A stretch of 64,000 bases of DNA from C-114 sp963745405 (GCA_963745405.1 CAVUWY010000002.1:1488001-1552000); one strand, 5' to 3'; counted from the first letter of the stretch, positions 25,569 through 35,061 are shown. Translations and numbers: made by a program. Notes: a model not told the origin generated them from the letters alone.

Positions 25569-26360
25569 CTAGGCCAGGCCGCGGGCCGCCCAGGCGACGG
25601 CGGTGACCACGAACGGCTCCGTTCGGATCATCCGCCGGCAGGTCTCGCGCAGCTCCTCCCGGCGAGCCGGGTCGAGGCTGGCCAGGTGGGCGCCGGCCGG
25701 GCCGACGCCGTGGGTGAACGGTTCCCACCAGGCATCGAAGGTCGGGTGCTCGAGGCTCACGGAGAAGGCGGTCGCCTCGGTCTCGCGGAGGCCGGCCTCC
25801 TCGAAGAGCTCGGCGAGGTGGCCCTCGCGCGTGCCGGGCAGGGACGACTCGTCGTCGACGTCGGGATCGAGTGCCCGGGCCGCGTCCCAGTACAGCCGGA
25901 GCGGGCCCTGGCTGCCGCCGTGATCCCAGACGCACGCTGCGACGACACCGTCCGGTCGGGTCACGCGGCGCATCTCGGTCAGGCCTGCGACCGGGTCGGT
26001 CATGAAGTGCACGACGAGCTGGCCGAGGGTCGCGTCGAAGGTCGCATCCGGGAACGGCACCTGCTCGGCGGGCGCTCGTCGGACGTCGACATCCGGGTAG
26101 CGAGACTGCGTCGCCGCGACGAATGACTCGGATGGATCGACGGCCGCGACGGCCGTGGCTCCGAGGCGTTCCACGAGGACGGCGGTCAGCGCGCCGGTGC
26201 CGCAGCCGACGTCGAGGGCTCGCTGTCCGCCACGTACGGAGGCCAGGTCCGCCAGCTGGCTCGAGAGCAGCCGGGAGTAGCGACCCATGAAGGCGTCGTA
26301 GGCATCGGCGGCGACTTCGAAGCTCCTCGCGTGGGGACCGTTCATCTCTGGTCCGTTCAT
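25569..26360 (-). CDS. Class I SAM-dependent methyltransferase
   Basis: 263-residue methyltransferase of the Methyltransf_11 type. Motif I is ALDVGCGTGALTAVL, followed by the acidic ligand region VAAVDPSESFV and the post-motif RRAPAEQVPFPDATFDA. The substrate is not evident; small-molecule (quinone-like or metabolite) methylation is typical. ATG 26360 overlaps the stop of the zinc-ribbon gene (ATGA); ATG 26345 is a possible alternative. Confidence 0.85.
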   Translation of the reverse strand: MNGPEMNGPHARSFEVAADAYDAFMGRYSRLLSSQLADLASVRGGQRALDVGCGTGALTAVLVERLGATAVAAVDPSESFVAATQSRYPDVDVRRAPAEQVPFPDATFDATLGQLVVHFMTDPVAGLTEMRRVTRPDGVVAACVWDHGGSQGPLRLYWDAARALDPDVDDESSLPGTREGHLAELFEEAGLRETEATAFSVSLEHPTFDAWWEPFTHGVGPAGAHLASLDPARREELRETCRRMIRTEPFVVTAVAWAARGLA

Positions 26361-26941
26361 GGGCAGGTGGCCTCGTTCGTCGCCACGGGGACGTTCGACG
26401 CATCCAGTTCGAACGTCGCGTCCTGGTAGCCCTCGCGGGCGAGGGTCGGTTTGACCACGGTGCAGACGAGTGTCCTGGCCTCCGACGTGGTCACGTCGGG
26501 AGCCACCATGATGATGAAGCGGCCGCTGCCACCGGAGATCACACCGGGCAGGTAGATGGTGCTGACGATCCGTCCGCTGGACGCCTCGGAGAGTTCGGCA
26601 TCGATCCGCTGGGTCGGCACGGCCATCATCATCGCCAGCACCGCGAACCCGACTGCGTAGATCGCGACCACCACCGCGAGCAGGGTCAGCCCGAAGATGA
26701 GGCGCCAGTGGCGTCGCCACCACGGTCGGGTGGCCCACGAGGGGTCGTATTCGGCCGGCAGGCGCCACCCAGCGGCGTCCGGCTGGCGCTCGGCCGGCCC
26801 GGTCGTCGTCGGTGTCCACGGCCGTGGGACGGAGACGGTCGGGGCGACCTTGGCGAAGTCGACCCCGCAGTTCGAGCACGCCGTCGCCGCCAGGTCTGCC
26901 ACCTCTGTCCCGCACGCCGCGCACGCGTACCCCGTCGTCAT
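26357..26941 (-). CDS. Zinc-ribbon single-pass membrane protein
   Basis: 194 residues from MTTGYACAACG. Two CxxC pairs (CAAC and CSNC) in the first 25 residues form a zinc ribbon. A proline-rich linker, one membrane helix (about 88-110, LIFGLTLLAVVVAIYAVGFAVLAMM) and an external beta-rich domain of about 80 residues with two Cys follow. Function unknown. Translationally coupled to the methyltransferase. Confidence 0.65.
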   Translation of the reverse strand: MTTGYACAACGTEVADLAATACSNCGVDFAKVAPTVSVPRPWTPTTTGPAERQPDAAGWRLPAEYDPSWATRPWWRRHWRLIFGLTLLAVVVAIYAVGFAVLAMMMAVPTQRIDAELSEASSGRIVSTIYLPGVISGGSGRFIIMVAPDVTTSEARTLVCTVVKPTLAREGYQDATFELDASNVPVATNEATCP

Positions 26942-27075
26942 GGCAGCGCCACGACAGCGAGGAAGTGCCAGGGGTCGGGCGGCTTCACCTGTCGAGTGTC
27001 CACCATCGCCACCCCAACGTGGGACAATCCGCCGCACAGATGCGGCCCAAATGAGCCGGTACACGGGGAGATCCC

Positions 27076-27534
27076 ATGACAGAGCGATCCATCGACGACC
27101 TGGGGCCAGTCGATTACCTGGTCGTCGAATTCCCGGCGGGCCAGCAGCGGTTCACCGGCGAGGCCGCGGACGAGCTTCTGCGGCTCCACGACTCCGGGAT
27201 CATCCGGGTCATGGACCTGGTGATCATCGGCAAGGGCCCGGACGGCACCGTCATGGCCCAGGAGCTCGGCGACCTCGACGATCTCGGGGACTTCGCCCGG
27301 ATCGAGGCCGAGCTGGCCGAGACCCTGGCCGAGGAGGATGTCCTCAAGTTCGGCGAGGTGATGGCGCCAGGGAGCCTCGGCGCGGTCCTCGTGTTCGAGA
27401 ACCTGTGGGCCGCTCGATTCGGCTCGGCCGTCCGGCATTCCGGTGGCCAGCTCATCGCCAACGGGAGGATCCCGGTCCAGGCGATCCTCGCCGCCATGGA
27501 AGCCGACGACGCCCTCGTCGCCGAAGGAGTCTGA
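27076..27534 (+). CDS. DUF6325 (DUF1269-like) family protein
   Basis: 152-residue soluble protein beginning IDDLGPVDYLVVEFP and continuing with a ferredoxin-like pattern; it ends QLIANGRIPVQAILAAMEADDA. Members are widespread in Actinobacteria and Chloroflexota, often in stress clusters, and their biochemical role is unknown. A GGGGAGA site precedes the ATG. It is followed one base later by the short repeat-protein gene. Confidence 0.75.
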   Translation: MTERSIDDLGPVDYLVVEFPAGQQRFTGEAADELLRLHDSGIIRVMDLVIIGKGPDGTVMAQELGDLDDLGDFARIEAELAETLAEEDVLKFGEVMAPGSLGAVLVFENLWAARFGSAVRHSGGQLIANGRIPVQAILAAMEADDALVAEGV

Positions 27535-27535
27535 C

Positions 27536-27766
27536 ATGCCGCTCAGGTCGTCCCGCATCGGAAAGGCTGCGGTCGTGACCGCGGCCGTCACGCCCGGCCC
27601 ATCGCCGATCGCCAAGGCAGCGGTCGTCGGCGCGGCCGTCTCGCCGGGGCATTCGCCGGTCGCCAAGGCGGCCGTGGTGGGCGCCGCCGTGACGCCCGGC
27701 CCGTCGCCGATCGCCAAGGCCGCCGTCGTCGGCGCGGCGGTCACGCCGGGTCGCCGTCGGTTCTAG
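27536..27766 (+). CDS. Small protein of four 17-residue repeats
   Basis: 76-residue protein made almost wholly of four tandem units of the pattern AKAAVVGAAVTPGPSPI, encoded by a 51-bp DNA repeat. Each unit is a short hydrophobic Ala/Val stretch followed by a Pro/Gly turn; the ends are basic. It starts one base after the DUF6325 stop, so both are surely cotranscribed. No homologous family recognised. It could form a repetitive beta or helical assembly at a membrane. Confidence 0.6.
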   Translation: MPLRSSRIGKAAVVTAAVTPGPSPIAKAAVVGAAVSPGHSPVAKAAVVGAAVTPGPSPIAKAAVVGAAVTPGRRRF

Positions 27767-27776
27767 CCGATCCGGA

Positions 27777-27799
27777 TCCGGCCGGCGTCCTCGGCCGGA
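27777..27799 (+). terminator. Hairpin after the DUF6325 pair
   Basis: Perfect 7-bp stem TCCGGCC / GGCCGGA with a 9-nt loop, 10 bp after the stop at 27766. No T-run. The rest of the 217-bp gap to 27983 shows nothing recognisable. Confidence 0.45.
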
Positions 27800-27983
27800 C
27801 CCTGTCGGCCACCTGTGTAGCCTCGCCCCACCCGAACACCGCTCTCGTCGTCGACCTCACGGGATAGTCCGCGACCCAAGGTCTGGTCGCCGTGCGAGCG
27901 ATCGGCGGTGGCGGTCTCCTACGTCGAAGCTGTCCGACGAGGGGCGGCCGCACGGGCGATCGATCTGGCCGCAGGGCGCCGCC

Positions 27984-30833
27984 CTATTGGAAATACCCGG
28001 TGACATCGAGGATGAGCTGGGTGGTGGCCGTCGATTTCGCCGGTCTGAGCACGAACCAGAGGTCGCAGTCACCCCCCGAGCCGAGCGGCGATGTCACGCC
28101 GTTCGCCCGTATATCACCAAGCGGGAAGTTGACCGTCGACGTCGCCGGTTTCGCCTGGGCTGTATCGGTGATGCTCACGAAGCCGGCCGATTTCTGTCCG
28201 GTGATGGTCAAATTCCCGGTGATCGCCTGGGCCCCGAGGCCCACCCCGAAGTGACCACAGATCGTCGCGTTTCTGGGCGTGGTGCCCTGGGCCCCGGACA
28301 GGCCGTTGTTCAGGCCCTCGGCTCCGAGCGAAAGGCGGGTGTCGACCCGCCTCCCCGGATCGATCGGGTAGAAGCTGAGGCCGGTCGTCGACGAGTAGTA
28401 ACCGGTGACATCGAGGAGGAGATCGGCGGAGGCGCTGGATGCCTTGTAGACCGCCGCGATCGAGCCGTCACCGGCGAGCGGGATCGTCAGGCCGTTCGCC
28501 CGGTTGTCGCCGAGTGGGAAGTTGATCGTGCTGGTCGACGGCGACGCCGTCGGAGTCGGCGTGAGGGCCGCGTACCCCGCCCGCGTCTGGTTCGTGACGG
28601 TCAGGTTGGCGGTGATCGCGACCGCGTCGGCGGGGATCCCGTTCACGCCGCCGACCTGGAACTTCTGCGGAACGTTCGAATGGAACTTGGTGGCTCCGAG
28701 GCCGACCCGGGAGTCGAGGATCCGAACCGGGCTGATGGGGTTGTACGAGTCCCCCGAGCCCTGTACGAAATAGCCGGTGACGTCGAGCAGCAGATCCGTC
28801 CTGGCTCCTGCCGCGGCGCGGTAGACGAACGAGAGCGAACCGTCGGGGCCGAGCGCGCTCGTAGTGTTGTTCGCCCGATTGTCGCCGAGCGGGAAGTTGA
28901 TCGTCGAGCTCGTCGGGGTCGCCGTCGGCGCCGGTGTCAGCGACACGAAGCCCCCCTTGGTCTGGCCGGTAACGGTGACGTTGGCGGTGATGGCCACAGC
29001 GTCGCTCGGGATGCCGTTCGTGCCGGCGATCTGGAGCGTCCGCGGCGTGTTCGCGAGGAATCGTCCGGTGAGGCCGATGCCGATGCGCGTGTCCAGGACT
29101 CGCGTCGGCGGCATCGGGTTGTACCCGGAGCCCATCGTGAGGTCCAGCTGGTGAACGACGGTGAGCCAGTCGCCGCTGCCGTTCTCGGCCACATCCCCGG
29201 CGACCCAGATCCCTCCTGGGTTCTGATCGTCGGACCCCAGGATCGAGTATTGGCCCCACAACGTTCCCGTGAAGCTTGTGATGCTCGTCGTGAGTGGGTC
29301 GTCGGCCGTCCAGGCGTTCGCCGCGGCGGACCGGGAGTGGTATCGAGCTACGGGGACGGGGAACATCGAGCTCGCCGATTGGGTGAAGGCGGCGAAGAGA
29401 GCCCCGGTCTCGGTAAATCCGATGCCACCGAACGAGTCGTCGCGTCCGACCGTCGCGAGGAGGACGTCCGCGAGCCGAGTCGGCTCGACGGTCGGATCGG
29501 CATTTCCAAGCGTGACGACCCGAACGCAGTCGTGGACCCCGGAGTCCCCGGCGGGTGTGCACGGGTATGTCGACGTGAACGCCAGCTGCCCGGCATGGAA
29601 GACGACACCCTCCGGCCGACCGGAGACGGCCGTGGTGAGCGTCGTGGAGGAGAACTGCTGCGGGTCGGGTGGATCGAGGAACCCGGCGACGACGTTGTCG
29701 GCGGTGAGATCGAAACCATCACTGGAAACGTCACCGGCGACGGCTGAACCGGAAACCCACAGGTAGACGACATCGGCGGCCGTCGCGTCGTCTGTCGACC
29801 CGATCAGGCGGATCTCCGCGGTGCTGACCGGCTGCTCCATCGTCGCCCGCAGATCGGTCACCGTCGGGAAGGGCAGGTCGGCTGACTTCAGCACCGAGTC
29901 ATCGAATTCCGGACCGAGCTGGGTCCAGTCCGCGACGACGACGTGGCTCTCCTGGAACGCCCCGCTGGCACAGCCGGGATGGCTGGAGTCCCCGCCCGGG
30001 CCCATGGCGAAGAGGTTCGCTGCGAAGGCGAGCTTGTCGGTCGAGGTCCCGAAGGTCGGTCGATCCGGTAGCGCGTCGTCCCATTCGTACCCGGACTCCG
30101 TCCAGTAGCCGAACGCATCGCTCGTGTCCGAGATGAGGTAGTCGACGAACCCGTGGCCGTATGCGGCGCTGTCGCCGGGGAACTGGTTGATCGCGCAGTC
30201 CCAGCTCACGTCCGCAGCGATCCAGCGGCCCCGGAGCACGTCGTAGTAGATCACCGGGTCCGACGCGAACGTCGTGAACGTGGCCTGAGGAAGACCGAAG
30301 AAGTCGCTCTGCGACATGTCCACGATCGCATGTCCGTTCCTGTCCGAGAACAGCATCGCTCCGTTGACCATCTCGACCGTTTGGTCCGGGCCGACCGCCA
30401 CGCCTGCGTCGGCGGGTTCGGCTCCGCCCGCGTCTGACTGGCTCAGCGCGACGGCGTCGACCCTGTCGGTCGGAGCCGGATCGCCGCTGAGCGTCGCCTG
30501 ATCGGGCGCCGGCGGACCAACGACGGCAGGCTTGACCGCCGGTGCCGCCTTTCCGGTCGAACGGCCCACGCCTTTGGCCTCCAGTCCCGCGAGTGCCGCC
30601 GAAGCGGCTCGGGACGATGCGGCGTCTTTGGCGCTGCTGCGAGACGCCCGCGGGCGTACGGACGCCCGGCTTCGCCCGTGCCCGGAGATCGCACGGCCGA
30701 CCTGGTGGAGTTGTGGCTTGTGCGTCGACGCACCGGCGGGACTCGGCGCGATCGTCACCAGGAGGGTCGCGGTCGCCAACGTGACCGCCGCACCGAGGCG
30801 CATGAAGCGCAGGCTCGCCGACGTTCGATGCAC
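27984..30833 (-). CDS. Large secreted protein with three C-terminal repeats
   Basis: 949 residues with a signal peptide (LGAAVTLATATLLVTIAPSPAGA) and an Arg/Ser/Ala-rich linker. A central region (about 130-560) resembles a beta-propeller-like surface domain. Three homologous repeats of 124-132 residues follow (about 570-693, 694-817, 818-949). Each repeat carries RVLDTR or its variant near its start, AVAITANVTVT in the middle, STINFPLGDNRAN, and ends LLLDVTGYF. This repeat is common in extracellular proteins of high-GC bacteria and may bind the cell wall or carbohydrate. GTG start with an AGGTGA site upstream. Confidence 0.75.
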   Translation of the reverse strand: MHRTSASLRFMRLGAAVTLATATLLVTIAPSPAGASTHKPQLHQVGRAISGHGRSRASVRPRASRSSAKDAASSRAASAALAGLEAKGVGRSTGKAAPAVKPAVVGPPAPDQATLSGDPAPTDRVDAVALSQSDAGGAEPADAGVAVGPDQTVEMVNGAMLFSDRNGHAIVDMSQSDFFGLPQATFTTFASDPVIYYDVLRGRWIAADVSWDCAINQFPGDSAAYGHGFVDYLISDTSDAFGYWTESGYEWDDALPDRPTFGTSTDKLAFAANLFAMGPGGDSSHPGCASGAFQESHVVVADWTQLGPEFDDSVLKSADLPFPTVTDLRATMEQPVSTAEIRLIGSTDDATAADVVYLWVSGSAVAGDVSSDGFDLTADNVVAGFLDPPDPQQFSSTTLTTAVSGRPEGVVFHAGQLAFTSTYPCTPAGDSGVHDCVRVVTLGNADPTVEPTRLADVLLATVGRDDSFGGIGFTETGALFAAFTQSASSMFPVPVARYHSRSAAANAWTADDPLTTSITSFTGTLWGQYSILGSDDQNPGGIWVAGDVAENGSGDWLTVVHQLDLTMGSGYNPMPPTRVLDTRIGIGLTGRFLANTPRTLQIAGTNGIPSDAVAITANVTVTGQTKGGFVSLTPAPTATPTSSTINFPLGDNRANNTTSALGPDGSLSFVYRAAAGARTDLLLDVTGYFVQGSGDSYNPISPVRILDSRVGLGATKFHSNVPQKFQVGGVNGIPADAVAITANLTVTNQTRAGYAALTPTPTASPSTSTINFPLGDNRANGLTIPLAGDGSIAAVYKASSASADLLLDVTGYYSSTTGLSFYPIDPGRRVDTRLSLGAEGLNNGLSGAQGTTPRNATICGHFGVGLGAQAITGNLTITGQKSAGFVSITDTAQAKPATSTVNFPLGDIRANGVTSPLGSGGDCDLWFVLRPAKSTATTQLILDVTGYFQ

Positions 30834-31245
30834 GTCTCACCTCACCGAGTTCACAGACAGGGTCCTGGGCTGGGCCCCCCACCTGGACACGATGCAAGAA
30901 CACGATGGTACGCGGCGTCGGTGGCTCTGGTGAGGTGTCGGCGCCGATCCGTTGACTGGATGCCACACAGCGACCACCGCTGGATCCAACGACCGACCGA
31001 GGCGGACACTGGACCGCCCCAGCGGCGTCGCCTGGCTCCAAGCAGCTGCGGTCCGACCAACTGGCCTGACCGTTGGGTCCGCCACCAGGAAGTGCGTTTT
31101 CCGGACCCCGATCCCCGACCGTGGGGCGGTTGGCGCGACGGGCCCCGGGGGATCGCGCCCGGGGCCCCGATCGCTTGTCTCGGAGACGTCCTGGCCGACA
31201 CCTGCCGACATCGGCTCCCGTCTCGAGCGGAGGGGATAGGACTCC
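30834..31245. other. 412-bp intergenic region
   Basis: No coding region supported. It holds the promoter side of the secreted protein gene and, near its far end, a strong hairpin (31140-31167) that probably terminates the upstream propeller gene. Confidence 0.5.
31140..31167 (-). terminator. Terminator-like hairpin after propeller 2
   Basis: Perfect 10-bp stem GGGCCCCGGG / CCCGGGGCCC with an 8-nt loop, about 80 bp downstream of the stop at 31246. No T-run. Confidence 0.5.
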
Positions 31246-32544
31246 TTAGCGCCCGAGACGTTGCCAGGAGGGTTGGCTGACGCTTCCCCAGGGCGCCGTC
31301 CGGGACGTGCCGGCCACCGGATCCAACAGCAACTGAGGGAGCGTTCGCCCGATGTCATCTGTCGGCGTTCCCAGGATCGACGTATCGTCGGGTGCCCACT
31401 CCCAGTCGGAAACGTTCCCGGCGCCGATGCCGCCGCCTGGGTACGGGATCTCGATGCCAGTCCCGCTCCCGGTGACGGGCACGGCGACGGGCCGAGCCTG
31501 CCCGCTGTCGCCGGTATAGCCTCGAATGGCGAACAGGCGGGTGCCGTCGTTCGACCAGCTTCCCGGCGCCTGCCACACAGCATCCTTGGGGATCGGGAGG
31601 ACGCGATCCCCGGTCCCGTCCGCCGCGATGACGTGGGTCTGGACGTCGATGCCGTTCAAACCCATCCATTCGCCGAATGAGATCAGGGAGCCGTCCGGCG
31701 ACCAAGCCGGATGCCCTCGAGCGCGGCCTGCCGCATCCGCGCCTGCCAGGATCGTGCGGACCGTGCCGTCGTGCGCATTGACCGCATAGATGCCGCTGTC
31801 ATTGCCGCCCTGGTCGGTGCCCTCGTCCATGAACAGGATCTCGGAGCCGTTCGGTGGCCGCCAGGCGGCGACTGTCGCTCGTGCCGGCAGGTCGACCTGG
31901 CGGACCCCGCTCCCGTCGGTCGCGGCGATCAGGATGTGTGTGAAGGCATCGGGGCTTGCGGAGATCAGGATCTGCTTCCCGTCGGGCGAGAACGTGTAGC
32001 TCTCGATCGCGGGGAGAGGCTGGGGCGTGACCTGGGTCAGATCGGACCCATCGGCTTTCACGACGTACAGGAGACTCGTGCTCAGGCCGTCTTGTCGCCT
32101 GAAGGCAAGCCGCGTGCCGTCCCGGGACCAGCGAGGGTCGGTATCCCCGGTACCGTTGACGATCGCGGTCGAGTCGCCCGTCACGGCGTCGACCGTGAAG
32201 ATGCCGTCGCTGGCGGCGTAGGCGACAAGCCCGTTCCGGGCGGGCCCGAACGGCGTCGGAAGACTCGGGCGGTTGCCCGCGACGAGTGTCGCGACGAGCG
32301 CGAGCAGCAACGCCAGGACTGCAAGGCCAACCCCGATCACACGCCACGGCAATCGCGGCGCAAGGACGGGCTGACGAGTGATGTCAACCAAGGGGAGCCA
32401 CCTTTCAAGGAATGACCAGGCCGGCCGCTGGCGAGTGCGGGCGGTCTGTTGGAGGAGGTCGTCGCGGTACGCGGGCATCGGGCCCACGTAGAGGTCGTCC
32501 AGGAGGCCCGGCAGTCCCTGCTCGAAGCGTCGGTCGGAACTCAT
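31246..32544 (-). CDS. Membrane-anchored PD40/TolB-type beta-propeller, partner of ECF sigma 2
   Basis: 432 residues, intact. The cytoplasmic N-terminus carries TARTRQRP (34-41) and ERWLPL (47-52), one membrane helix spans about 69-89, then TPFG and a six- or seven-bladed propeller with blades such as RWSRDGTRLAF and AWSPDGSLISF. It ends QPSWQRLGR, like propeller 1 after correction. The start overlaps the sigma 2 stop (ATGA). Likely a membrane sensor controlling sigma 2; no classical anti-sigma (ZAS) His/Cys motif is visible, so the N-terminal 60 residues would be a different sigma-binding module. Confidence 0.8.
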   Translation of the reverse strand: MSSDRRFEQGLPGLLDDLYVGPMPAYRDDLLQQTARTRQRPAWSFLERWLPLVDITRQPVLAPRLPWRVIGVGLAVLALLLALVATLVAGNRPSLPTPFGPARNGLVAYAASDGIFTVDAVTGDSTAIVNGTGDTDPRWSRDGTRLAFRRQDGLSTSLLYVVKADGSDLTQVTPQPLPAIESYTFSPDGKQILISASPDAFTHILIAATDGSGVRQVDLPARATVAAWRPPNGSEILFMDEGTDQGGNDSGIYAVNAHDGTVRTILAGADAAGRARGHPAWSPDGSLISFGEWMGLNGIDVQTHVIAADGTGDRVLPIPKDAVWQAPGSWSNDGTRLFAIRGYTGDSGQARPVAVPVTGSGTGIEIPYPGGGIGAGNVSDWEWAPDDTSILGTPTDDIGRTLPQLLLDPVAGTSRTAPWGSVSQPSWQRLGR

Positions 32545-33104
32545 GCCGGTTGCCCTCCCGGGATGGTTGCCGCGGCCTGGAAGGCCCCGGCCTCTGCGCC
32601 CTTCCGCATGGCGGTCAGCGCGTAATGCAATCGCGATTGGGCCGTTCCGTAGGGGATGCCGAGGGAAGCGGCCACTTCACGCAGCGGCATCCCCAGCAGG
32701 TAGTGCATGGCTACGACGGCTCGATGGCCCGGGTCGAGGCGTCGAAGGGCCGCGTCCAGGAGCTCGCGCTCGGCGATCGCACTGGACTGATCGGGCACGT
32801 TCATGGAGTCGATGGGAGAGAGTTCGACCTCGATCGGGCGCCGCCTACGGCGTCGAACGAGATCGAGACAGGCGTTGACGGTCAGTCGGTTCAGCCAGGC
32901 GTCGAAGCGTTCGGGATCACGTAGCCCCGGAAGATCGCGCCAGGCACGGATGAGACTTTCCTGGACCGCATCCTGAGCCAGGTCCGGGTCACGGAGGATC
33001 AGCCGGGCGGCTGCGTCCAGTCGCCGAAGGGCGCCATCGACGAGCTCGGCGAAGGCGTCATGATCGCCTCGCTTCGCCCGGTCGATGAGCTCTCGTTGAT
33101 CCAC
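32541..33104 (-). CDS. ECF-type RNA polymerase sigma factor 2
   Basis: 187 residues from GTG 33104. Region 2 includes GDHDAFAELVDGALRRLDAA and AQDAVQESLIRAWRDLPGLRDPERFDAWL; region 4 has HRAVVAMHYLLGMPLREVAASLGIPYGTAQSRLH. It is more similar to sigma 3 than to sigma 1 (shared RDP-LA-DAVQE, IEVEL-P-). GAGGCG lies just upstream of the start. Coupled to propeller 2. The open frame extends upstream of 33104 but without sigma homology. Confidence 0.92.
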   Translation of the reverse strand: MDQRELIDRAKRGDHDAFAELVDGALRRLDAAARLILRDPDLAQDAVQESLIRAWRDLPGLRDPERFDAWLNRLTVNACLDLVRRRRRRPIEVELSPIDSMNVPDQSSAIAERELLDAALRRLDPGHRAVVAMHYLLGMPLREVAASLGIPYGTAQSRLHYALTAMRKGAEAGAFQAAATIPGGQPA

Positions 33105-33436
33105 GATCGCCTCGCCTGCGGCACGGCCATCGGTGGTCGTGCTCAACAGGGTATGGCGTCGGTGTCCCCCGAAACGTTCATCTGGACTTCGATGACGGAT
33201 CCGCTCGTCGGTAGGCGAGCGGACTCGAGAACGCCCGGCCGGCGATCCTCGACGCGATCGCCGCCCGCGTCGATGCCGACGACAAGACGGCGGCGCTGGT
33301 CTAGCCGCACCGTCGTACCGTTCTCTCCAGGCCAGCACGCGCTGGCCGACGTGGATGCATGAGGCAGGAGCGTCGACATGAGAACGCCCGGGATGCCAAA
33401 CCACTGCACCGGACCGCGCCCGGCCACAACGCCGTC
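33105..33436. other. 332-bp divergent intergenic region
   Basis: Lies between sigma 2 (minus) and the AI-2E family transporter (plus). AGGGTATG at 33148-33155 also occurs upstream of sigma 1 (24376-24383). A short plus-strand open segment (about 33221-33303) could be a coding remnant but has no recognisable homology. Confidence 0.3.
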
Positions 33437-34648
33437 ATGACCGTGTCTTCGACGAACGGCGGCGCAGCCGACGCGGGACCGAGATCCACCGGACTCGCGG
33501 ACATCCTGGATCGGCGGGCCGAGTGGATCGGGTGGCTTATCGTGCTGGCGACGATCGCGGCCGGCTTCGTCGTCCTGGAGTTCCTCTCGCGATATTTCCA
33601 GGACTACCTCCACATCGTCCTGATCTTCTTCTTCGCGTGGCTACTCGCGTTCCTCGTCGCCCCGCCCGCGGACTGGCTCCAGCGCCATCTCCGACGTCTC
33701 CCGCGCCCGATCGCCGTCCTCGCCGTGATCCTGCCGGTGATCGTGATCAGTGCCCTCGTCATCGTCTGGGTCGTCGCCGCGGCGGCCGACTCCTTCGCCG
33801 GCCTCGCCGGCAGTCTCCCGTCGTTTTCCGAGAACCCGCCGCCGTTCCTCACCGACCTTCAGACCTGGCTGGCCGCGCGGGGGATCGACGTCGACGTCGT
33901 CGCCACGTTCCACTCGATCGTGGCCAACGCGCTGACAGGCATGGTCGATCTGATGGTCGGGCTGTTCGGCGGCGCGTTCGCGGCGGTGGGGACCTTCGTC
34001 GACGGGCTCCTCGTCGTGAGCCTCGCCGTATTCATGGTCATCGACAGCGAGAAGATCCTCCGCTTCGGGCTCGGGGTCATCCCGCCGGACCGGCGCGAGG
34101 ATGCGATGAGGTTCCGGCACGGGATCGGAACGGCCGTCGCCGGCTTCATCCGCAGCCAGCTCTGGCTCGGCGGCGTGTACGGGATCTGGGCGATCGGCGT
34201 CGGCCTCGCCTTCGGCCTGCCGTACGTGCTGGCGACGGCGGTCCTGACCGCGCTCGTCATGGCCATTCCGATCTACGGGCCGTACGTCTCGTGGCTGCCG
34301 CCGGTCCTCGTCGCTGCCCTGGTGCGGCCTGAATCCGCGGTGATCGTCGCGATCGTCATGCTCGTCGGCTGGTTCATCGACATGAACATCCTCGCCCCGC
34401 TCTTCCGCGCCGGTGCCCTGCAACTCCACCCGATCGTCGTCGCCTTCGCATTCCTCCTCGGCGCTCAACTCGGCGGAGCTCTTGGGTCGGTGATCGCGAT
34501 CCCGCTCGCAGCCGTGATCCAGGCCTTCGTTATGGCTTACCTCGACGACTACCGGACGAAGCGCGGCTGGCCGCCGCCCGACGAGCCAGCATCCGACACG
34601 CCACTTGACCAGGCGAGCAACGGCGGAGTCGCCAAGGAGGGCGCCTGA
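33437..34648 (+). CDS. AI-2E family transporter (PerM/YdiK-like)
   Basis: 403-residue membrane protein with about eight helices. It has the early IVLIFFFAWLLAFLVAPPADWL helix, the GVYGIWAIGVGLAFGLPYVLATAVLTALVMAIPIYGPYVSWLPP pair and the IVVAFAFLLGAQLGGALGSVIAIPLAA signature of the family. Members transport varied small solutes or act in sodium/proton exchange; a role in autoinducer export should not be assumed. The start is uncertain: ATG 33437 is used because residues predicted upstream (from 33359) look non-coding. Followed closely by a small coiled-coil gene. Confidence 0.82.
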   Translation: MTVSSTNGGAADAGPRSTGLADILDRRAEWIGWLIVLATIAAGFVVLEFLSRYFQDYLHIVLIFFFAWLLAFLVAPPADWLQRHLRRLPRPIAVLAVILPVIVISALVIVWVVAAAADSFAGLAGSLPSFSENPPPFLTDLQTWLAARGIDVDVVATFHSIVANALTGMVDLMVGLFGGAFAAVGTFVDGLLVVSLAVFMVIDSEKILRFGLGVIPPDRREDAMRFRHGIGTAVAGFIRSQLWLGGVYGIWAIGVGLAFGLPYVLATAVLTALVMAIPIYGPYVSWLPPVLVAALVRPESAVIVAIVMLVGWFIDMNILAPLFRAGALQLHPIVVAFAFLLGAQLGGALGSVIAIPLAAVIQAFVMAYLDDYRTKRGWPPPDEPASDTPLDQASNGGVAKEGA

Positions 34649-34649
34649 G

Positions 34650-34826
34650 ATGGACGATATCCGTGCCGCCGAGACGCTCGTCGCGGCGTTGACCAGGGAG
34701 CTCGACGAGCACCGCCGACGCGGCGAGCAGGACGGTCGTGACCCAGCCTGGATCAAGCGCCAGATCGAGCTCGAGGCCCAGCTCCGCCAGGCGAGGCTCG
34801 ATCTCGAGGTGCTCAGCCCGGGTTAG
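34650..34826 (+). CDS. Small acidic coiled-coil protein
   Basis: 58 residues, almost all helical: a heptad-like pattern with LVAALTRELDEHRRR and IELEAQLRQARLDLEVL. Begins one base after the transporter stop, with AAGGAGGG upstream. No family recognised; cotranscription with the transporter is likely. Confidence 0.55.
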   Translation: MDDIRAAETLVAALTRELDEHRRRGEQDGRDPAWIKRQIELEAQLRQARLDLEVLSPG

Positions 34827-35061
34827 GCACTCGGCTGAGGAAACGTCGTTCGGATGGCGTGCCCGGACGGTGTTGGACGCGCGATTTCAACCGCCACCAT
34901 CCCGATCGAGGGCCGCGATGAGTGGCTGGCCGCGGCGGGGCGGCTCCGGGCTTCCGGTCGATCGGGATTGGTCCCCTACCTAGCCGGGAACTCTTTCGCG
35001 ATTCCGCGCGACATATCATCGAGAGCGCGACGACCAAGCCGCGCCGTCACCGAGGGTGGTC

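Noticed and set aside
25501..26403. Arg-rich 300-codon frame overlapping the methyltransferase
   Set aside because: Another frame of the same strand; the methyltransferase frame carries the SAM-binding motif.
24376..35019. GGAAC boxes as autoregulatory ECF promoters of the three sigma genes
   Set aside because: GGAAC occurs upstream of sigma 1 and sigma 3 and GAAC upstream of sigma 2, but the distance to any common -10 sequence differs in each case.
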